Below the pieces are notes generated by a model. That model saw nothing but the letters and a program-made list of their open reading frames with translations. It did no database searches and had not been told where the DNA came from. From an uncultured Coriobacteriaceae bacterium (GTDB taxonomy: Bacteria > Actinomycetota > Coriobacteriia > Coriobacteriales > Atopobiaceae): a DNA stretch of 64,000 nt. Each line of letters begins with the position of its first letter. The stretch's first letter is position 1. Both the position numbers and the translations under genes were made by a program. Positions 6,939-15,251 of this stretch are shown one piece after another. The stretch lies in NCBI GenBank assembly GCA_948439405.1, contig CAOJNB010000003.1:60772-124771 (forward strand), read 5' to 3'.

Positions 6939-7809
6939 GGCAAAGTCCGGACTTGGCAGGGGGTTGGGCTCGCTGCTCGGCGAGGCGAACGCGGAGGTGG
7001 GCTCCGGCACGCCGACGACCATGGCGCCCATCGACGCGCTCGTCCCGAACCCCAACCAGCCTCGAAAGAACTTCGACAAGGGGGCGCTCGAGGAGCTGGC
7101 TGACTCGATCAGGCAGAACGGGATACTCCAACCCATCCTCGTCCGCAAGGTCGGCTCGGACTACGAGATCGTTGCAGGCGAGAGAAGGTACCAGGCCGCC
7201 CGCCTCGCCGAGCTGAAGGAGGTCCCGGTCGTCATCAGGGAGATCTCAGACGACCAGGTCTTCCAGCTCGCCCTCATCGAGAACCTCCAGCGCTCCGACC
7301 TCGACCCGATCGAGGAGGCCCAGGGCTACCGCCAGCTCATCGACCAGAACGGCCTCACCCAGGAGCAGCTCGCGAAGGCGGTCTCGAAGTCCCGTTCCAC
7401 GATCACGAACAGCCTCCGCCTGCTGGACCTCCCCGAATCGGTCCAGGCCCTGATGTCCACGAGGGAGCTGACCGCCGGGCACGCCCGCGCGATCCTCGCG
7501 GTACCGTCCATGGAGGGACGGATCAAGCTGGCCAAGAAGGTCGTCGAGGAGCGTCTGTCCGTGCGACAGACAGAAAACCTCGCATCGCTGTTCTCTGGCA
7601 ACGCCGACGCCCGAACCCCCCGCGTGCCGACGCCGAAGTCGTACAAGCGCGCCGCGAAGCTCCTGAGGTCCTCCCTCAACACGGGCGTGCGCGTCCGGAG
7701 CGTCCGCGGCAAGAACAAGATTGAGATCGAGTTCTCCGACGAGGAGGAGCTCGAGCGGCTCGTAAGGTTGATCGAGGGACGCAGTCTCGAGGAGGAGATC
7801 GATGGGTAA
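6931..7809 (+). CDS. parB: chromosome partitioning protein ParB (Spo0J)
   Basis: ParB binds parS and spreads as a CTP-dependent DNA clamp. The 292-aa protein starts with the ParA-stimulating peptide (GLGRGLGSLL, residues about 7-16). It has the N-terminal CTPase motifs, including GERRYQAAR (about 86-94) and ENLQRSDLDPIEEA, then a helix-turn-helix (TQEQLAKAVSKSRSTITNSLRLL) for parS recognition and a C-terminal dimerisation region. It starts at GTG 6931 inside the end of parA. Two perfect parS sites lie just upstream of the operon. Confidence 0.96.
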   Translation: MAKAKSGLGRGLGSLLGEANAEVGSGTPTTMAPIDALVPNPNQPRKNFDKGALEELADSIRQNGILQPILVRKVGSDYEIVAGERRYQAARLAELKEVPVVIREISDDQVFQLALIENLQRSDLDPIEEAQGYRQLIDQNGLTQEQLAKAVSKSRSTITNSLRLLDLPESVQALMSTRELTAGHARAILAVPSMEGRIKLAKKVVEERLSVRQTENLASLFSGNADARTPRVPTPKSYKRAAKLLRSSLNTGVRVRSVRGKNKIEIEFSDEEELERLVRLIEGRSLEEEIDG

Positions 7810-8053
7810 GGTCAGCTGCTTCGCCCTCAGGGTCGTCGTCACCGCCGCGACCGGATACCTCGTCTACCGGTTCGCCCTCGACGAGGAGACGCGCGCCGAG
7901 CTGCGCGAGATGACTCGCGCCGCCTTCTCGACCATCCGTGCGACCTCGCGCGACCTGCTCGCCGCGAGCGGCCTGCTCGGAGGTCCCGATCCGGCCAGGC
8001 ACATGACGAGCAGCGAGTACGCGGACTCGCAGTGGGAGAACCTCGGGTTCTGA
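7802..8053 (+). CDS. small hypothetical protein in the parAB operon
   Basis: I do not recognise this 83-aa protein. Its ATG overlaps the end of parB by 8 bp (GAGATCGATGGG), which suggests translational coupling. The N-terminal 25 residues are hydrophobic (CFALRVVVTAATGYLVYRFAL) and may form one membrane helix. The rest is a charged helix (DEETRAELREMTRAAFSTIRATSRDLLAAS) and a polar tail. Its position suggests a role with ParAB or membrane anchoring of the origin, but this is inference from context only. Confidence 0.65.
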   Translation: MGKVSCFALRVVVTAATGYLVYRFALDEETRAELREMTRAAFSTIRATSRDLLAASGLLGGPDPARHMTSSEYADSQWENLGF

Positions 8054-8059
8054 CGTACT

Positions 8060-8073
8060 AGAACGTATGTTCT
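8060..8073. promoter_or_regulatory. LexA-box-like palindrome between convergent genes
   Basis: AGAACGTATGTTCT fits the Gram-positive/actinobacterial SOS box pattern GAAC-N4-GTTC. It lies in the 35-bp gap between the stop codons of the gene at 7802 and of rlmN, so no start codon is nearby. It may be a chance match, a LexA site for an unseen transcript, or part of a weak hairpin. Confidence 0.35.
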
Positions 8074-8088
8074 AATACGCAGACGGCC

Positions 8089-9123
8089 CTAGGAGTCGAC
8101 GCGATGCCGCAGCTGCCCGCATGCGGCGTCGATGTCCCCGCCGCGGGAGCGCCGGATGGTCGCCTGGACGCCGACGGAGCCGAGGGCCCTGACGAACGCC
8201 TCGGCGCGGGCCGGGCTCGAGGGACGGAAGGGTGAGCCCTCCACGTCGTTCAGCTGGATGAGGTTCACGTGGCAGAGTGTTCCGCCGCAGAAGTTCATCA
8301 GGCTCTCGAGCTCGGGCTCGGTGTCGTTGACGCCCGCGATGAGCGCGTACTCGTAGGAGGGCCTCCTGCCCGTCTTCTCCGTGTAGACGTGCATCACGTC
8401 GTGGAGGTGCACGAGGGAGAACTTGCGGACTCCCGGCATGAGCTCGTTGCGCGTCGTCTGCACGGCGGAGTGCAGCGACACAGCGAGGGTGAACTGCTCG
8501 GGCTCGTTGGCGAAGCGCGAGATCATGGGGACGATGCCGCAGGTCGACACCGTGATGTGGCGCGCCCCGATGCCCATGCCACGCTCGGCGTTGAGCATGC
8601 GCATGCCCCGAAGGGTCTCGTCGTAGTTGGCGAAGGGCTCGCCCTGGCCCATGAGCACCACGCTCGTGGGACGCATGGCGAAGTCGGCGGAGACATGGGC
8701 GACCTGGGCGAAGATCTCCTCGCCGGAGAGCGAGCGCTCGAGCCCCTGCCTTCCCGTCGCGCAGAAGGCGCAGCCCATCGCACAGCCCGCCTGCGTGGAG
8801 ACGCACACGGACAGGCGCGGGCCGCTCGGCATCCCCACGCACTCGACGCAGGTGCCGTCGGGAAGGCGGAGCAGGTACTTCCTGGTTCCGTCGCCGGACG
8901 TCCTGCGCGCGACCTCCTCCGTCCCTCCCACGACGAAGCGCTCTGCGAGCGTCGAGCGCAGGGACTTCGGAAGGTTCGTCATCTCGTCGAAGGAGGTGAC
9001 GGCCTGTCGCCACACCCACTCGTCGAGCTGGGCGAGCCTGAACCTCGGCTGGCCGAGCCCCTCGAGCAGCCCGCCGAGCTCGGCGTACGTCAGCGTGCGG
9101 ATGTCGCGCTTCTGCTCGGGCAT
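8089..9123 (-). CDS. rlmN: 23S rRNA (adenine2503-C2)-methyltransferase RlmN
   Basis: RlmN is a radical-SAM enzyme that methylates C2 of A2503 in 23S rRNA and A37 of some tRNAs. The 344-aa protein has the N-terminal accessory domain, the radical-SAM cluster motif CAMGCAFC (about residues 112-119), the GQGEP motif of the SAM site and a catalytic Cys near the C-terminus in DIDAACGQLR, matching the two-cysteine mechanism. The sequence is RlmN-like rather than Cfr-like (length, QAGCAMGCAFCATG context). It is a single gene with no clear partner. Confidence 0.95.
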   Translation of the reverse strand: MPEQKRDIRTLTYAELGGLLEGLGQPRFRLAQLDEWVWRQAVTSFDEMTNLPKSLRSTLAERFVVGGTEEVARRTSGDGTRKYLLRLPDGTCVECVGMPSGPRLSVCVSTQAGCAMGCAFCATGRQGLERSLSGEEIFAQVAHVSADFAMRPTSVVLMGQGEPFANYDETLRGMRMLNAERGMGIGARHITVSTCGIVPMISRFANEPEQFTLAVSLHSAVQTTRNELMPGVRKFSLVHLHDVMHVYTEKTGRRPSYEYALIAGVNDTEPELESLMNFCGGTLCHVNLIQLNDVEGSPFRPSSPARAEAFVRALGSVGVQATIRRSRGGDIDAACGQLRHRVDS

Positions 9124-9233
9124 GTCTGCTCCTCGTGATCGGGGTGCCGCGGACGTCGCGGTTGGGGGTATCCTCAGGCCTGTGTGCTTCCGACGAGTCT
9201 AACGTAGCCATGCCCAGAGAGAGGGAGACCCAC

Positions 9234-10190
9234 ATGTCCGGGAACGACGTCACCTCGACGCGCGTCGCCATCCTCACCGGAGGATGGTCCGACGAGAGGG
9301 AGATCGCCATCTCGTCCGCCCGCGCGTGCGAGACCGCGCTCGCGGCGGCCGGCTTCTCGCGCGTCGACGTCCTCGACGTCGCTGATTCCAGCTTCCTCTC
9401 CGCGCTGACCTCGGGCTCCTATGACGTCGCCTTCGTCGCCATGCACGGGCGGTACGGGGAGGACGGCTGCGTGCAGGGCCTGCTCGAGATTCTCCGCATC
9501 CCCTACACCTTCTCCGGGGTCGAGGCCTCGGCGACGGCAGCCGACAAGTCCCTCTCGAAGCTGGTCTACGAGCGCGCCGGCATTCCGACGGCCCCCTCCC
9601 GCACCCTTGGAGCAGGCGAGCGCCTCGACGCCGCCGCGGCGGCCGGGATCTGCGAGGAGCTGGGACTTCCCCTCTTCGTCAAGCCCGAGGTGAACGGCTC
9701 GAGCTACGGCATCACGAAGGTCCGAGACGCCGCCGAGCTGCCCGCCGCGGTCGAGCTCGCGGGCGCGGAGGGCGGTCGCGTGCTCGTCGAGGCCGGCGTC
9801 GAGGGGACCGAGATCACCGTCGCCGTCGTCGGCAACGAGGCCCCGGAGGCCCTGCCCGTCGTTGAGATTGCCATGGACTCGGACTTCTACGACCTCGAGA
9901 CCAAGTACGAGCCCTCGGAGCTCCACCACGTCATCCCGGCCCGCCTCGCCGCGGACGTCTACGGCCGCGCCCAGGAGCTTGCGGTGCGCGCCCACGTCGC
10001 CCTCGGGTGCCGCGGCGCGTCGCGCTCCGACTTCATCGTCACCTCCGATGGGACTCCCGTCATCCTCGAGACCAACACCATCCCCGGTATGACCGAGACG
10101 TCGCTGATGCCCGACGCCGCGTGCCACGCCGGCATCGGGTTCCCCGAGCTCTGCCGCAGGTTCGTCGAGCTCGCGCTCGAGGGCAGGTAG
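9234..10190 (+). CDS. ddl: D-alanine--D-alanine ligase
   Basis: Ddl joins two D-alanines with ATP to make the terminal dipeptide of peptidoglycan precursors. The 318-aa protein shows the GGWSDEREIAISSA N-terminal motif, the MHGRYGEDGCVQGLLE segment, the ATP-grasp core (PLFVKPEVNGSSYGITKV; EVNGSS contains the catalytic Ser region) and the C-terminal metal/substrate motif LETNTIPGMTETSLMP. The ATG at 9234 is preceded by GAGAGGGAGA. In-frame starts at 9210 and 9135 exist but have weaker sites. dinG begins 5 bp after the stop codon. Confidence 0.94.
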   Translation: MSGNDVTSTRVAILTGGWSDEREIAISSARACETALAAAGFSRVDVLDVADSSFLSALTSGSYDVAFVAMHGRYGEDGCVQGLLEILRIPYTFSGVEASATAADKSLSKLVYERAGIPTAPSRTLGAGERLDAAAAAGICEELGLPLFVKPEVNGSSYGITKVRDAAELPAAVELAGAEGGRVLVEAGVEGTEITVAVVGNEAPEALPVVEIAMDSDFYDLETKYEPSELHHVIPARLAADVYGRAQELAVRAHVALGCRGASRSDFIVTSDGTPVILETNTIPGMTETSLMPDAACHAGIGFPELCRRFVELALEGR

Positions 10191-10195
10191 GGCGC

Positions 10196-13150
10196 ATGCC
10201 CCGACGTGAGCACGTCGCACGCTCCGCCGAGCCGCTCGAGCGCCTCTTCCTGCCCGACACGCCCGAGCGCGTGCGCGAGCTGTACCGCGGCTTCGGGTCC
10301 GAGGCCGCGACGCGGGACTTCGGGCTGCTCGAGGAGGACATGGTCGTCCTCGACACGGAGACGACGGGACTCTCGTTCCGGACGAGCGAGCTCATCGAGA
10401 TCGCGGCGGCGCGCATCTCGGGCCGCGAGGTCGTCGAGCGCTTCCGCACCTTCGTCCGGCCCCATCACCCGATCCCGCCCGAGATCGTGCGGCTCACGGG
10501 GATCCGCGAGGCCGACGTCGCCGACGCGCCGCGCGCCCGCGCGGCCGTCGCGGAGCTCGCGGACTTCGTCGGCGGCATGCCCGTGCTCGCGCACAACGCC
10601 GCCTTCGACCGCCACTTCGTCGAGAGCGTGTCCGGGGCGCCCTCGGTGTCGCACGCCTGGGTGGACACCCTCCAGCTCTCGAGGATCGCCCTGCCGTGCC
10701 TCTCCTCGCACCGCCTCGTCGACCTCGCCGAGGCCTTCGGCTGCGCGGGGGCGACCCACCGCGCCGACGACGACGTCGAGGCGCTCGCCGGCCTGTGGCG
10801 CGTCATCCTCTGCGGGCTCGCCGCCCTGCCCCCGGGCGTGCTCTGCGCGATGGCGGACATGCATCCCGAGGTGGACTGGGCTCCAAGGCCCGTCCTCGCC
10901 CACCTCGCGCTCGAGGCGGGCCCCGCCGTCCTCGACCTGCCCCACGTGCGCTCCGAGCTGCTGTCCGGGGACGCGGCGCCCGCCCGCGTCGATGCCGCGG
11001 AGCTCGGCCACGCGCCCGTCGTCCCGGAGGCCGCCGAGCTGGCGGAGGAGTTCGACGAGGGCGGCGTCGTCCCCCGCATGTACGAGGGGTTCGAGCGGCG
11101 GGACGAGCAGGTCGAGATGTCGCTCGCTGTGCGCGAGGCGCTCGCGAGCTCCTCCCACCTCGCCGTGGAGGCGGGCACCGGCGTCGGCAAGTCCATGGCC
11201 TACCTGCTGCCCGCCGTGCGCCTCGCCCAGGGCAACGGCATCACCGTGGGCGTCGCGACCAAGACGAACGCCCTCACCGACCAGCTCGTCTCCCACGAGC
11301 TGCCCGCCCTCGACGCCGCGCTGCCGGCGGGCGTGCGCTTCTTCGCCCTCAAGGGCTACGAGCACTACCCGTGCCTGCGGCGCCTCGTGCGCGCCATCTC
11401 GGCCGACCTGCCCCTCGACGAGGTCGCCGACCAGCGGCGCTCTGCATCCGCCGCCTCCGCGGACATGCTGTACGCCATCGCCGTCACGCTCGCGCTCGCG
11501 AGCCAGTCGCCCACGGGCGACCTCGACGGCCTCGGCATCCGCTGGCGCTCGGTGCCGCGCTCGCTGCTCGCGGGCTCCTCGGAGCAGTGCGAGCGCGTGC
11601 GCTGCCCGTTCTTCTCGCAGGGATGCGTCGTGCACGGCGCGCGCCGCCGGGCCGCCTCGGCCGACATCGTGGTGACGAACCACTCCCTGCTTCTGCGCAA
11701 CGTCGAGGCCGACGGCAAGATCCTGCCTCCCGTCCGGCACTGGGTCGTCGACGAGGCCCACTCCTTCGAGTCGGAGGCGCGTCGCCAATGGGCCCGCGAG
11801 ATGTCAGCCCAGGCCGCCAGGACCGCCTTCGAGCGTCTGGGCGGCACGCGCACCGGCGCCATCCACGCGCTGATGGCGCAGGCCTCCTCCTCCGAGGGAT
11901 CGACGCTCGTCGTCGGGCTCCTCACCAAGGCGGCCGCCGCCCTCTCCCGCGCGAGCATCGCCTGCGCGGACCTGTTCGACGCGGTGCGCGGTCTCTCCGC
12001 GCTCGCCGGCGGGAACGCCGGGTACGAGAACGTGACGGTGTGGATCGGGCCGGAGGTGCGCGACACCCCGGAATGGGCCCTCGTCGCCGAGGTCGGCCTC
12101 GTCGCCGTCGACCGCCTGTCAGAGGCCTGCAAGGCGCTCGACGAGGCGTCCGCCGCCGTGGCCGACGCCATCCCGAAGCCCGACGCCGACCTCGCCGAGG
12201 CGACGCGCGCCCTGCGCGAGCTGCTCGTCGCCGCCCGGCTCGTCGTCGAGGGGACGGACGAGAGCTACGTGTACTCCGCCTCCCTGTCGCGCTCTCGCCG
12301 CGGCGCGGGGAGCGAGGAGCTGCGGGCCGAGAAGATCGACATCGGCTCCGAGCTCGCCGAGCGATGGCTCCCGGAGATGATGAGCGTCGTCTTCACCTCG
12401 GCCACCATGGCGGTGGGCGAGGACTTCTCCCACTTCGAGCATGCCGTCGGGCTCGACCTCGTCGCACCCGGGCGCCGCCGCGCCCTCCGGCTCGACTCGA
12501 GCTACGACTTCGACGATCACATGGGCGTCATCGTCGCTGGCGACCTCCCGCAGCCGGGCGACGCGGGCTACCTCGAGGCGCTCGAGGACCTCCTGCTCGA
12601 CGTCCACGTCGCGATGGAGGGGTCGGTCCTCACCCTGTTCACGAACAGGCGCGAGATGGAGAGCGTCTACGAGGGGCTGGCGCCCCGCCTCGCCGAGCAC
12701 GGCCTCGACCTCGCGATGCAGGAGCGCGGCGGGGCGGGACGGCAGCTGCGGGACCGCTTCCTCTCGGAGCGCTCGCTGTCGCTGCTCGCGCTGCGCTCGT
12801 TCTGGGAGGGGTTCGACGCCGGCGGCGAGACGCTGCGCTGCGTGGTCATCCCCAAGCTCCCCTTCGCGAGCCCCCGCGACCCGCTCGTACGCGAGCGCGA
12901 CCGGCGCGAGCGCAGCGCCTGGTGGCGCTACTCGCTCCCCGAGGCCGTCCTCGCCGTCAAGCAGGCGGCGGGCCGTCTGATCAGGACGTCCCAGGACCGC
13001 GGCGTGCTCGTCCTGTGCGACTCGCGGCTCGTGACGAAGCGCTACGGGCGCTCCTTCCTGGCCTCGCTGCCCTCGTCGAGCAGGCGCGTCGTGCCTGCGC
13101 GCGAGGTGGGGGACGGCATCGCCTCGTGGCGCCGCCTCCACGACGCCTAG
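10196..13150 (+). CDS. dinG: DinG-family helicase with N-terminal DnaQ-like exonuclease domain
   Basis: A 984-aa fusion of a DEDD 3'-5' exonuclease (residues about 45-220) and an XPD/DinG-type superfamily-2 helicase. Exonuclease motifs: VLDTETTG (Asp53, Glu55), AHNAAFDRHF and HRADDDVEAL. Helicase motifs: Walker A AGTGVGKS near 325-332, a DEAH box near 517 and QAAGRLIRTSQDRG near the C-terminus. Four cysteines near 393, 464, 469 and 476 (CERVRCPFFSQGC) fit the Fe-S cluster of XPD/DinG enzymes. It probably resolves DNA secondary structures or R-loops. The fusion is typical of Gram-positive DinG, but a retained Fe-S motif should be noted. It starts 5 bp after ddl and overlaps the convergent WYL gene by 4 bp. 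Confidence 0.92.
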   Translation: MPRREHVARSAEPLERLFLPDTPERVRELYRGFGSEAATRDFGLLEEDMVVLDTETTGLSFRTSELIEIAAARISGREVVERFRTFVRPHHPIPPEIVRLTGIREADVADAPRARAAVAELADFVGGMPVLAHNAAFDRHFVESVSGAPSVSHAWVDTLQLSRIALPCLSSHRLVDLAEAFGCAGATHRADDDVEALAGLWRVILCGLAALPPGVLCAMADMHPEVDWAPRPVLAHLALEAGPAVLDLPHVRSELLSGDAAPARVDAAELGHAPVVPEAAELAEEFDEGGVVPRMYEGFERRDEQVEMSLAVREALASSSHLAVEAGTGVGKSMAYLLPAVRLAQGNGITVGVATKTNALTDQLVSHELPALDAALPAGVRFFALKGYEHYPCLRRLVRAISADLPLDEVADQRRSASAASADMLYAIAVTLALASQSPTGDLDGLGIRWRSVPRSLLAGSSEQCERVRCPFFSQGCVVHGARRRAASADIVVTNHSLLLRNVEADGKILPPVRHWVVDEAHSFESEARRQWAREMSAQAARTAFERLGGTRTGAIHALMAQASSSEGSTLVVGLLTKAAAALSRASIACADLFDAVRGLSALAGGNAGYENVTVWIGPEVRDTPEWALVAEVGLVAVDRLSEACKALDEASAAVADAIPKPDADLAEATRALRELLVAARLVVEGTDESYVYSASLSRSRRGAGSEELRAEKIDIGSELAERWLPEMMSVVFTSATMAVGEDFSHFEHAVGLDLVAPGRRRALRLDSSYDFDDHMGVIVAGDLPQPGDAGYLEALEDLLLDVHVAMEGSVLTLFTNRREMESVYEGLAPRLAEHGLDLAMQERGGAGRQLRDRFLSERSLSLLALRSFWEGFDAGGETLRCVVIPKLPFASPRDPLVRERDRRERSAWWRYSLPEAVLAVKQAAGRLIRTSQDRGVLVLCDSRLVTKRYGRSFLASLPSSSRRVVPAREVGDGIASWRRLHDA

Positions 13151-15120
13151 GCCCCGGCCGCCCCCAGCTGCTCGCGGCACAGCGCGGCGACGAGGTCCCG
13201 GACCTCGCCGTCGTCCGTCCAGGCGGTGCCGGCGCAGGCGGCGATCCTGCGCGGGAGCCAGGAGCCCCCGTAGAAGTCGATCGTCCCGCAAACCCATCCG
13301 TCCGCCGTCTCGCCCTCGATCTCCAGGCCGGGCCAGTCGAGCAGGTCGAGGGCCCGCCGGTCGGCGAGGCACACGCGGACCCTGCGCCCTGCCTCGTGCC
13401 GCTCGACGGAGTCCCCGGCGGCCTCAGGGTCCTCCGGCCCTCCCATCGGCCTGACGTCGCGCATGCGGTCGAGCCGGAAGGTGCGGGGCTGACCGCGGTC
13501 GAGGTCGTCGGCGTCGACGAGCCACGCCCCCTCGTCCTGTCGCAGCCCCGTCGGCAGCACGTGGCGAGCGTGCTCGGAGGAGTCGAGCGTGCCGCGGTAG
13601 CGGAACGTCACGGGACGGGCGTCGTAGATCGCGGCGACGCAGGCCTCGAGGAGGGAGGCCTCCCGCTCGGGCAGGTCCCAGCCCTCGGGCGCCGGGGCCT
13701 CGGCGCCCTCGCGGCGCGCCCCGAACGCCTCGACGACCGTGCGGTACGTGGGGTCGCCCTCGTCCACGCCCACGCGCTGTAGCGCCGCCACGACGGCACG
13801 CGTCTCGCCGACGGTGAGGCGCAGGGGGTGGCCGCGCAGGCCGCGGTCGTAGGAGAGCGACACCTCGTCGCCCGCGTCGGAGCGGTAGAGGGGCAGGTAC
13901 ATCCCGTCCTCGTCGGACGCCGTCGAAAGCAGCTCGATGAGGTTGAGCGCCTCCTTGCGCGAGACGCCGAGGCGGTTCGAGACGACGTCCGCGGACACCG
14001 TCCCTCCCTCGCGCTCGAGGGTCCCGAGCAGGGCCACCAGCAGGCGCGCCGTCTCGCGCCCGCCCTTCCTGCCCCTCCTGCCGCCGCGCCGCGGGCGCGA
14101 GGGGGCCGCGCAGGGGACGGGGGTCGCCTCCGTCGCACGCCGTGCGCTCGCCTCAAGCGCATGGTGCCAGGCGGCGCGGGCGCCTTCGGGCGCGAGCGGG
14201 ACGACGCCCGCCGCGACGGCCCACGCCGCGGCCGCCTCGAGGTCCGCCGCCCCGACCGTCCAGAGCTCGCCCCCCTCGCGTCCCTCCCACGCGCCCTTGC
14301 CCATGCCCTCGCGCCTCACGTCGGCCGCGCGACAGGCGGGGACGAGGAAGGTCACGTCCGCGGCGACGTCGCCGATCTGGAAGGGGAGCACCCGGTGGTC
14401 GTCGACGGAGAAGTCCCCCGGCACCTCGTAGCGCACGTCCTCGACGGGACGGGCGGAGGCGACGCGGTCGCAGCGGTAGGTGCGCACGCCGCCCTCCTCG
14501 AGCGAGCCGTCCCCGCCCACCGTCGCGGCCACGGCGTAGACGCGGTCGCGCAGGCCGAAGAAGCCCAGCACCGCGACCACGCGGTCGAGCCCGCGGCCGT
14601 CGGCCGTCACGTAGCGCATGCGGCAGGCGACGCGGCGCTCGTGGCAGGAGCGCAGCGCGCGCAGCCCCGCGGGCGCCCGTGCGGGGCGCGGCGCGGTGCC
14701 GGGAAGCCCCTCGTCGAAGCAGCCGGACACCTTGACGAGCGCGACGGAGAGCTCGTCCGCGTAGGGGAAGGACGGGTCGGCAGCCAGGGGACGGCAGGCG
14801 AGCTCGAGCAGCAGGGCGTCGCGCGGGGAGAGGCGGGCGGAGCCCGCGAGGGAGGCGTCCGTGTCGAGGCGCCAGGACGCCGAGCCCTCGTCCTCGCCCA
14901 CGCGCTCCAGGTACACCCCGAGCTCCTCGAGCAGCTCGCGGTCCCTGCGGAACATCCGCGCGACGGTGTCGCGGCGCTCCTGCTCGGGATAGAACTCGCG
15001 CCAGAGGTCCTCGGACGAGGTGGGCTTCGCGCGGTTCGTGAAGTGGAGCGCGAGGGACGTGATGCGCCGGGCCTGGAGGTCGTCCGCGTTCGGCGTCGTG
15101 GCGTCCCCTCGTGCGCTCAT
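13147..15120 (-). CDS. double WYL-domain transcriptional regulator (PafB-PafC-like fusion)
   Basis: This 657-aa protein holds two consecutive copies of a helix-turn-helix plus WYL plus C-terminal (WCX) unit, roughly residues 1-335 and 355-657, joined by a basic linker (RPRRGGRRGRKGGRE, about 340-354). Such a layout matches the actinobacterial PafB and PafC regulators, normally two adjacent genes or a fusion, which activate a LexA-independent DNA-damage response. Second-module features include VSNRLGVSRKEALNLIELL (helix-turn-helix) and a WYL-like core (VTFRYRGTLD ... LDRMRDVRPM). The start at 15120 has GGGAG upstream; longer in-frame starts reach 15222. It converges on dinG with shared CTAG stop codons. 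Pathway assignment is inferred. Confidence 0.8.
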   Translation of the reverse strand: MSARGDATTPNADDLQARRITSLALHFTNRAKPTSSEDLWREFYPEQERRDTVARMFRRDRELLEELGVYLERVGEDEGSASWRLDTDASLAGSARLSPRDALLLELACRPLAADPSFPYADELSVALVKVSGCFDEGLPGTAPRPARAPAGLRALRSCHERRVACRMRYVTADGRGLDRVVAVLGFFGLRDRVYAVAATVGGDGSLEEGGVRTYRCDRVASARPVEDVRYEVPGDFSVDDHRVLPFQIGDVAADVTFLVPACRAADVRREGMGKGAWEGREGGELWTVGAADLEAAAAWAVAAGVVPLAPEGARAAWHHALEASARRATEATPVPCAAPSRPRRGGRRGRKGGRETARLLVALLGTLEREGGTVSADVVSNRLGVSRKEALNLIELLSTASDEDGMYLPLYRSDAGDEVSLSYDRGLRGHPLRLTVGETRAVVAALQRVGVDEGDPTYRTVVEAFGARREGAEAPAPEGWDLPEREASLLEACVAAIYDARPVTFRYRGTLDSSEHARHVLPTGLRQDEGAWLVDADDLDRGQPRTFRLDRMRDVRPMGGPEDPEAAGDSVERHEAGRRVRVCLADRRALDLLDWPGLEIEGETADGWVCGTIDFYGGSWLPRRIAACAGTAWTDDGEVRDLVAALCREQLGAAGA

Positions 15121-15251
15121 GGTCCCGCCACGCTCCCCCCGGTCGCCTCGTCGCTGCTTTGGTATCATCAGCTGCGAGTTCTCCATAGCAAGCCGTATAT
15201 ACTCACAGATTATACGTAGCACCTCATACGGATCATCGGAGGCACGACCAC

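Noticed and set aside
10696..13782. 1028-codon plus-strand frame overlapping dinG
   Set aside because: It is an out-of-frame, arginine-rich shadow of dinG that continues antisense into the WYL gene, without any domain.
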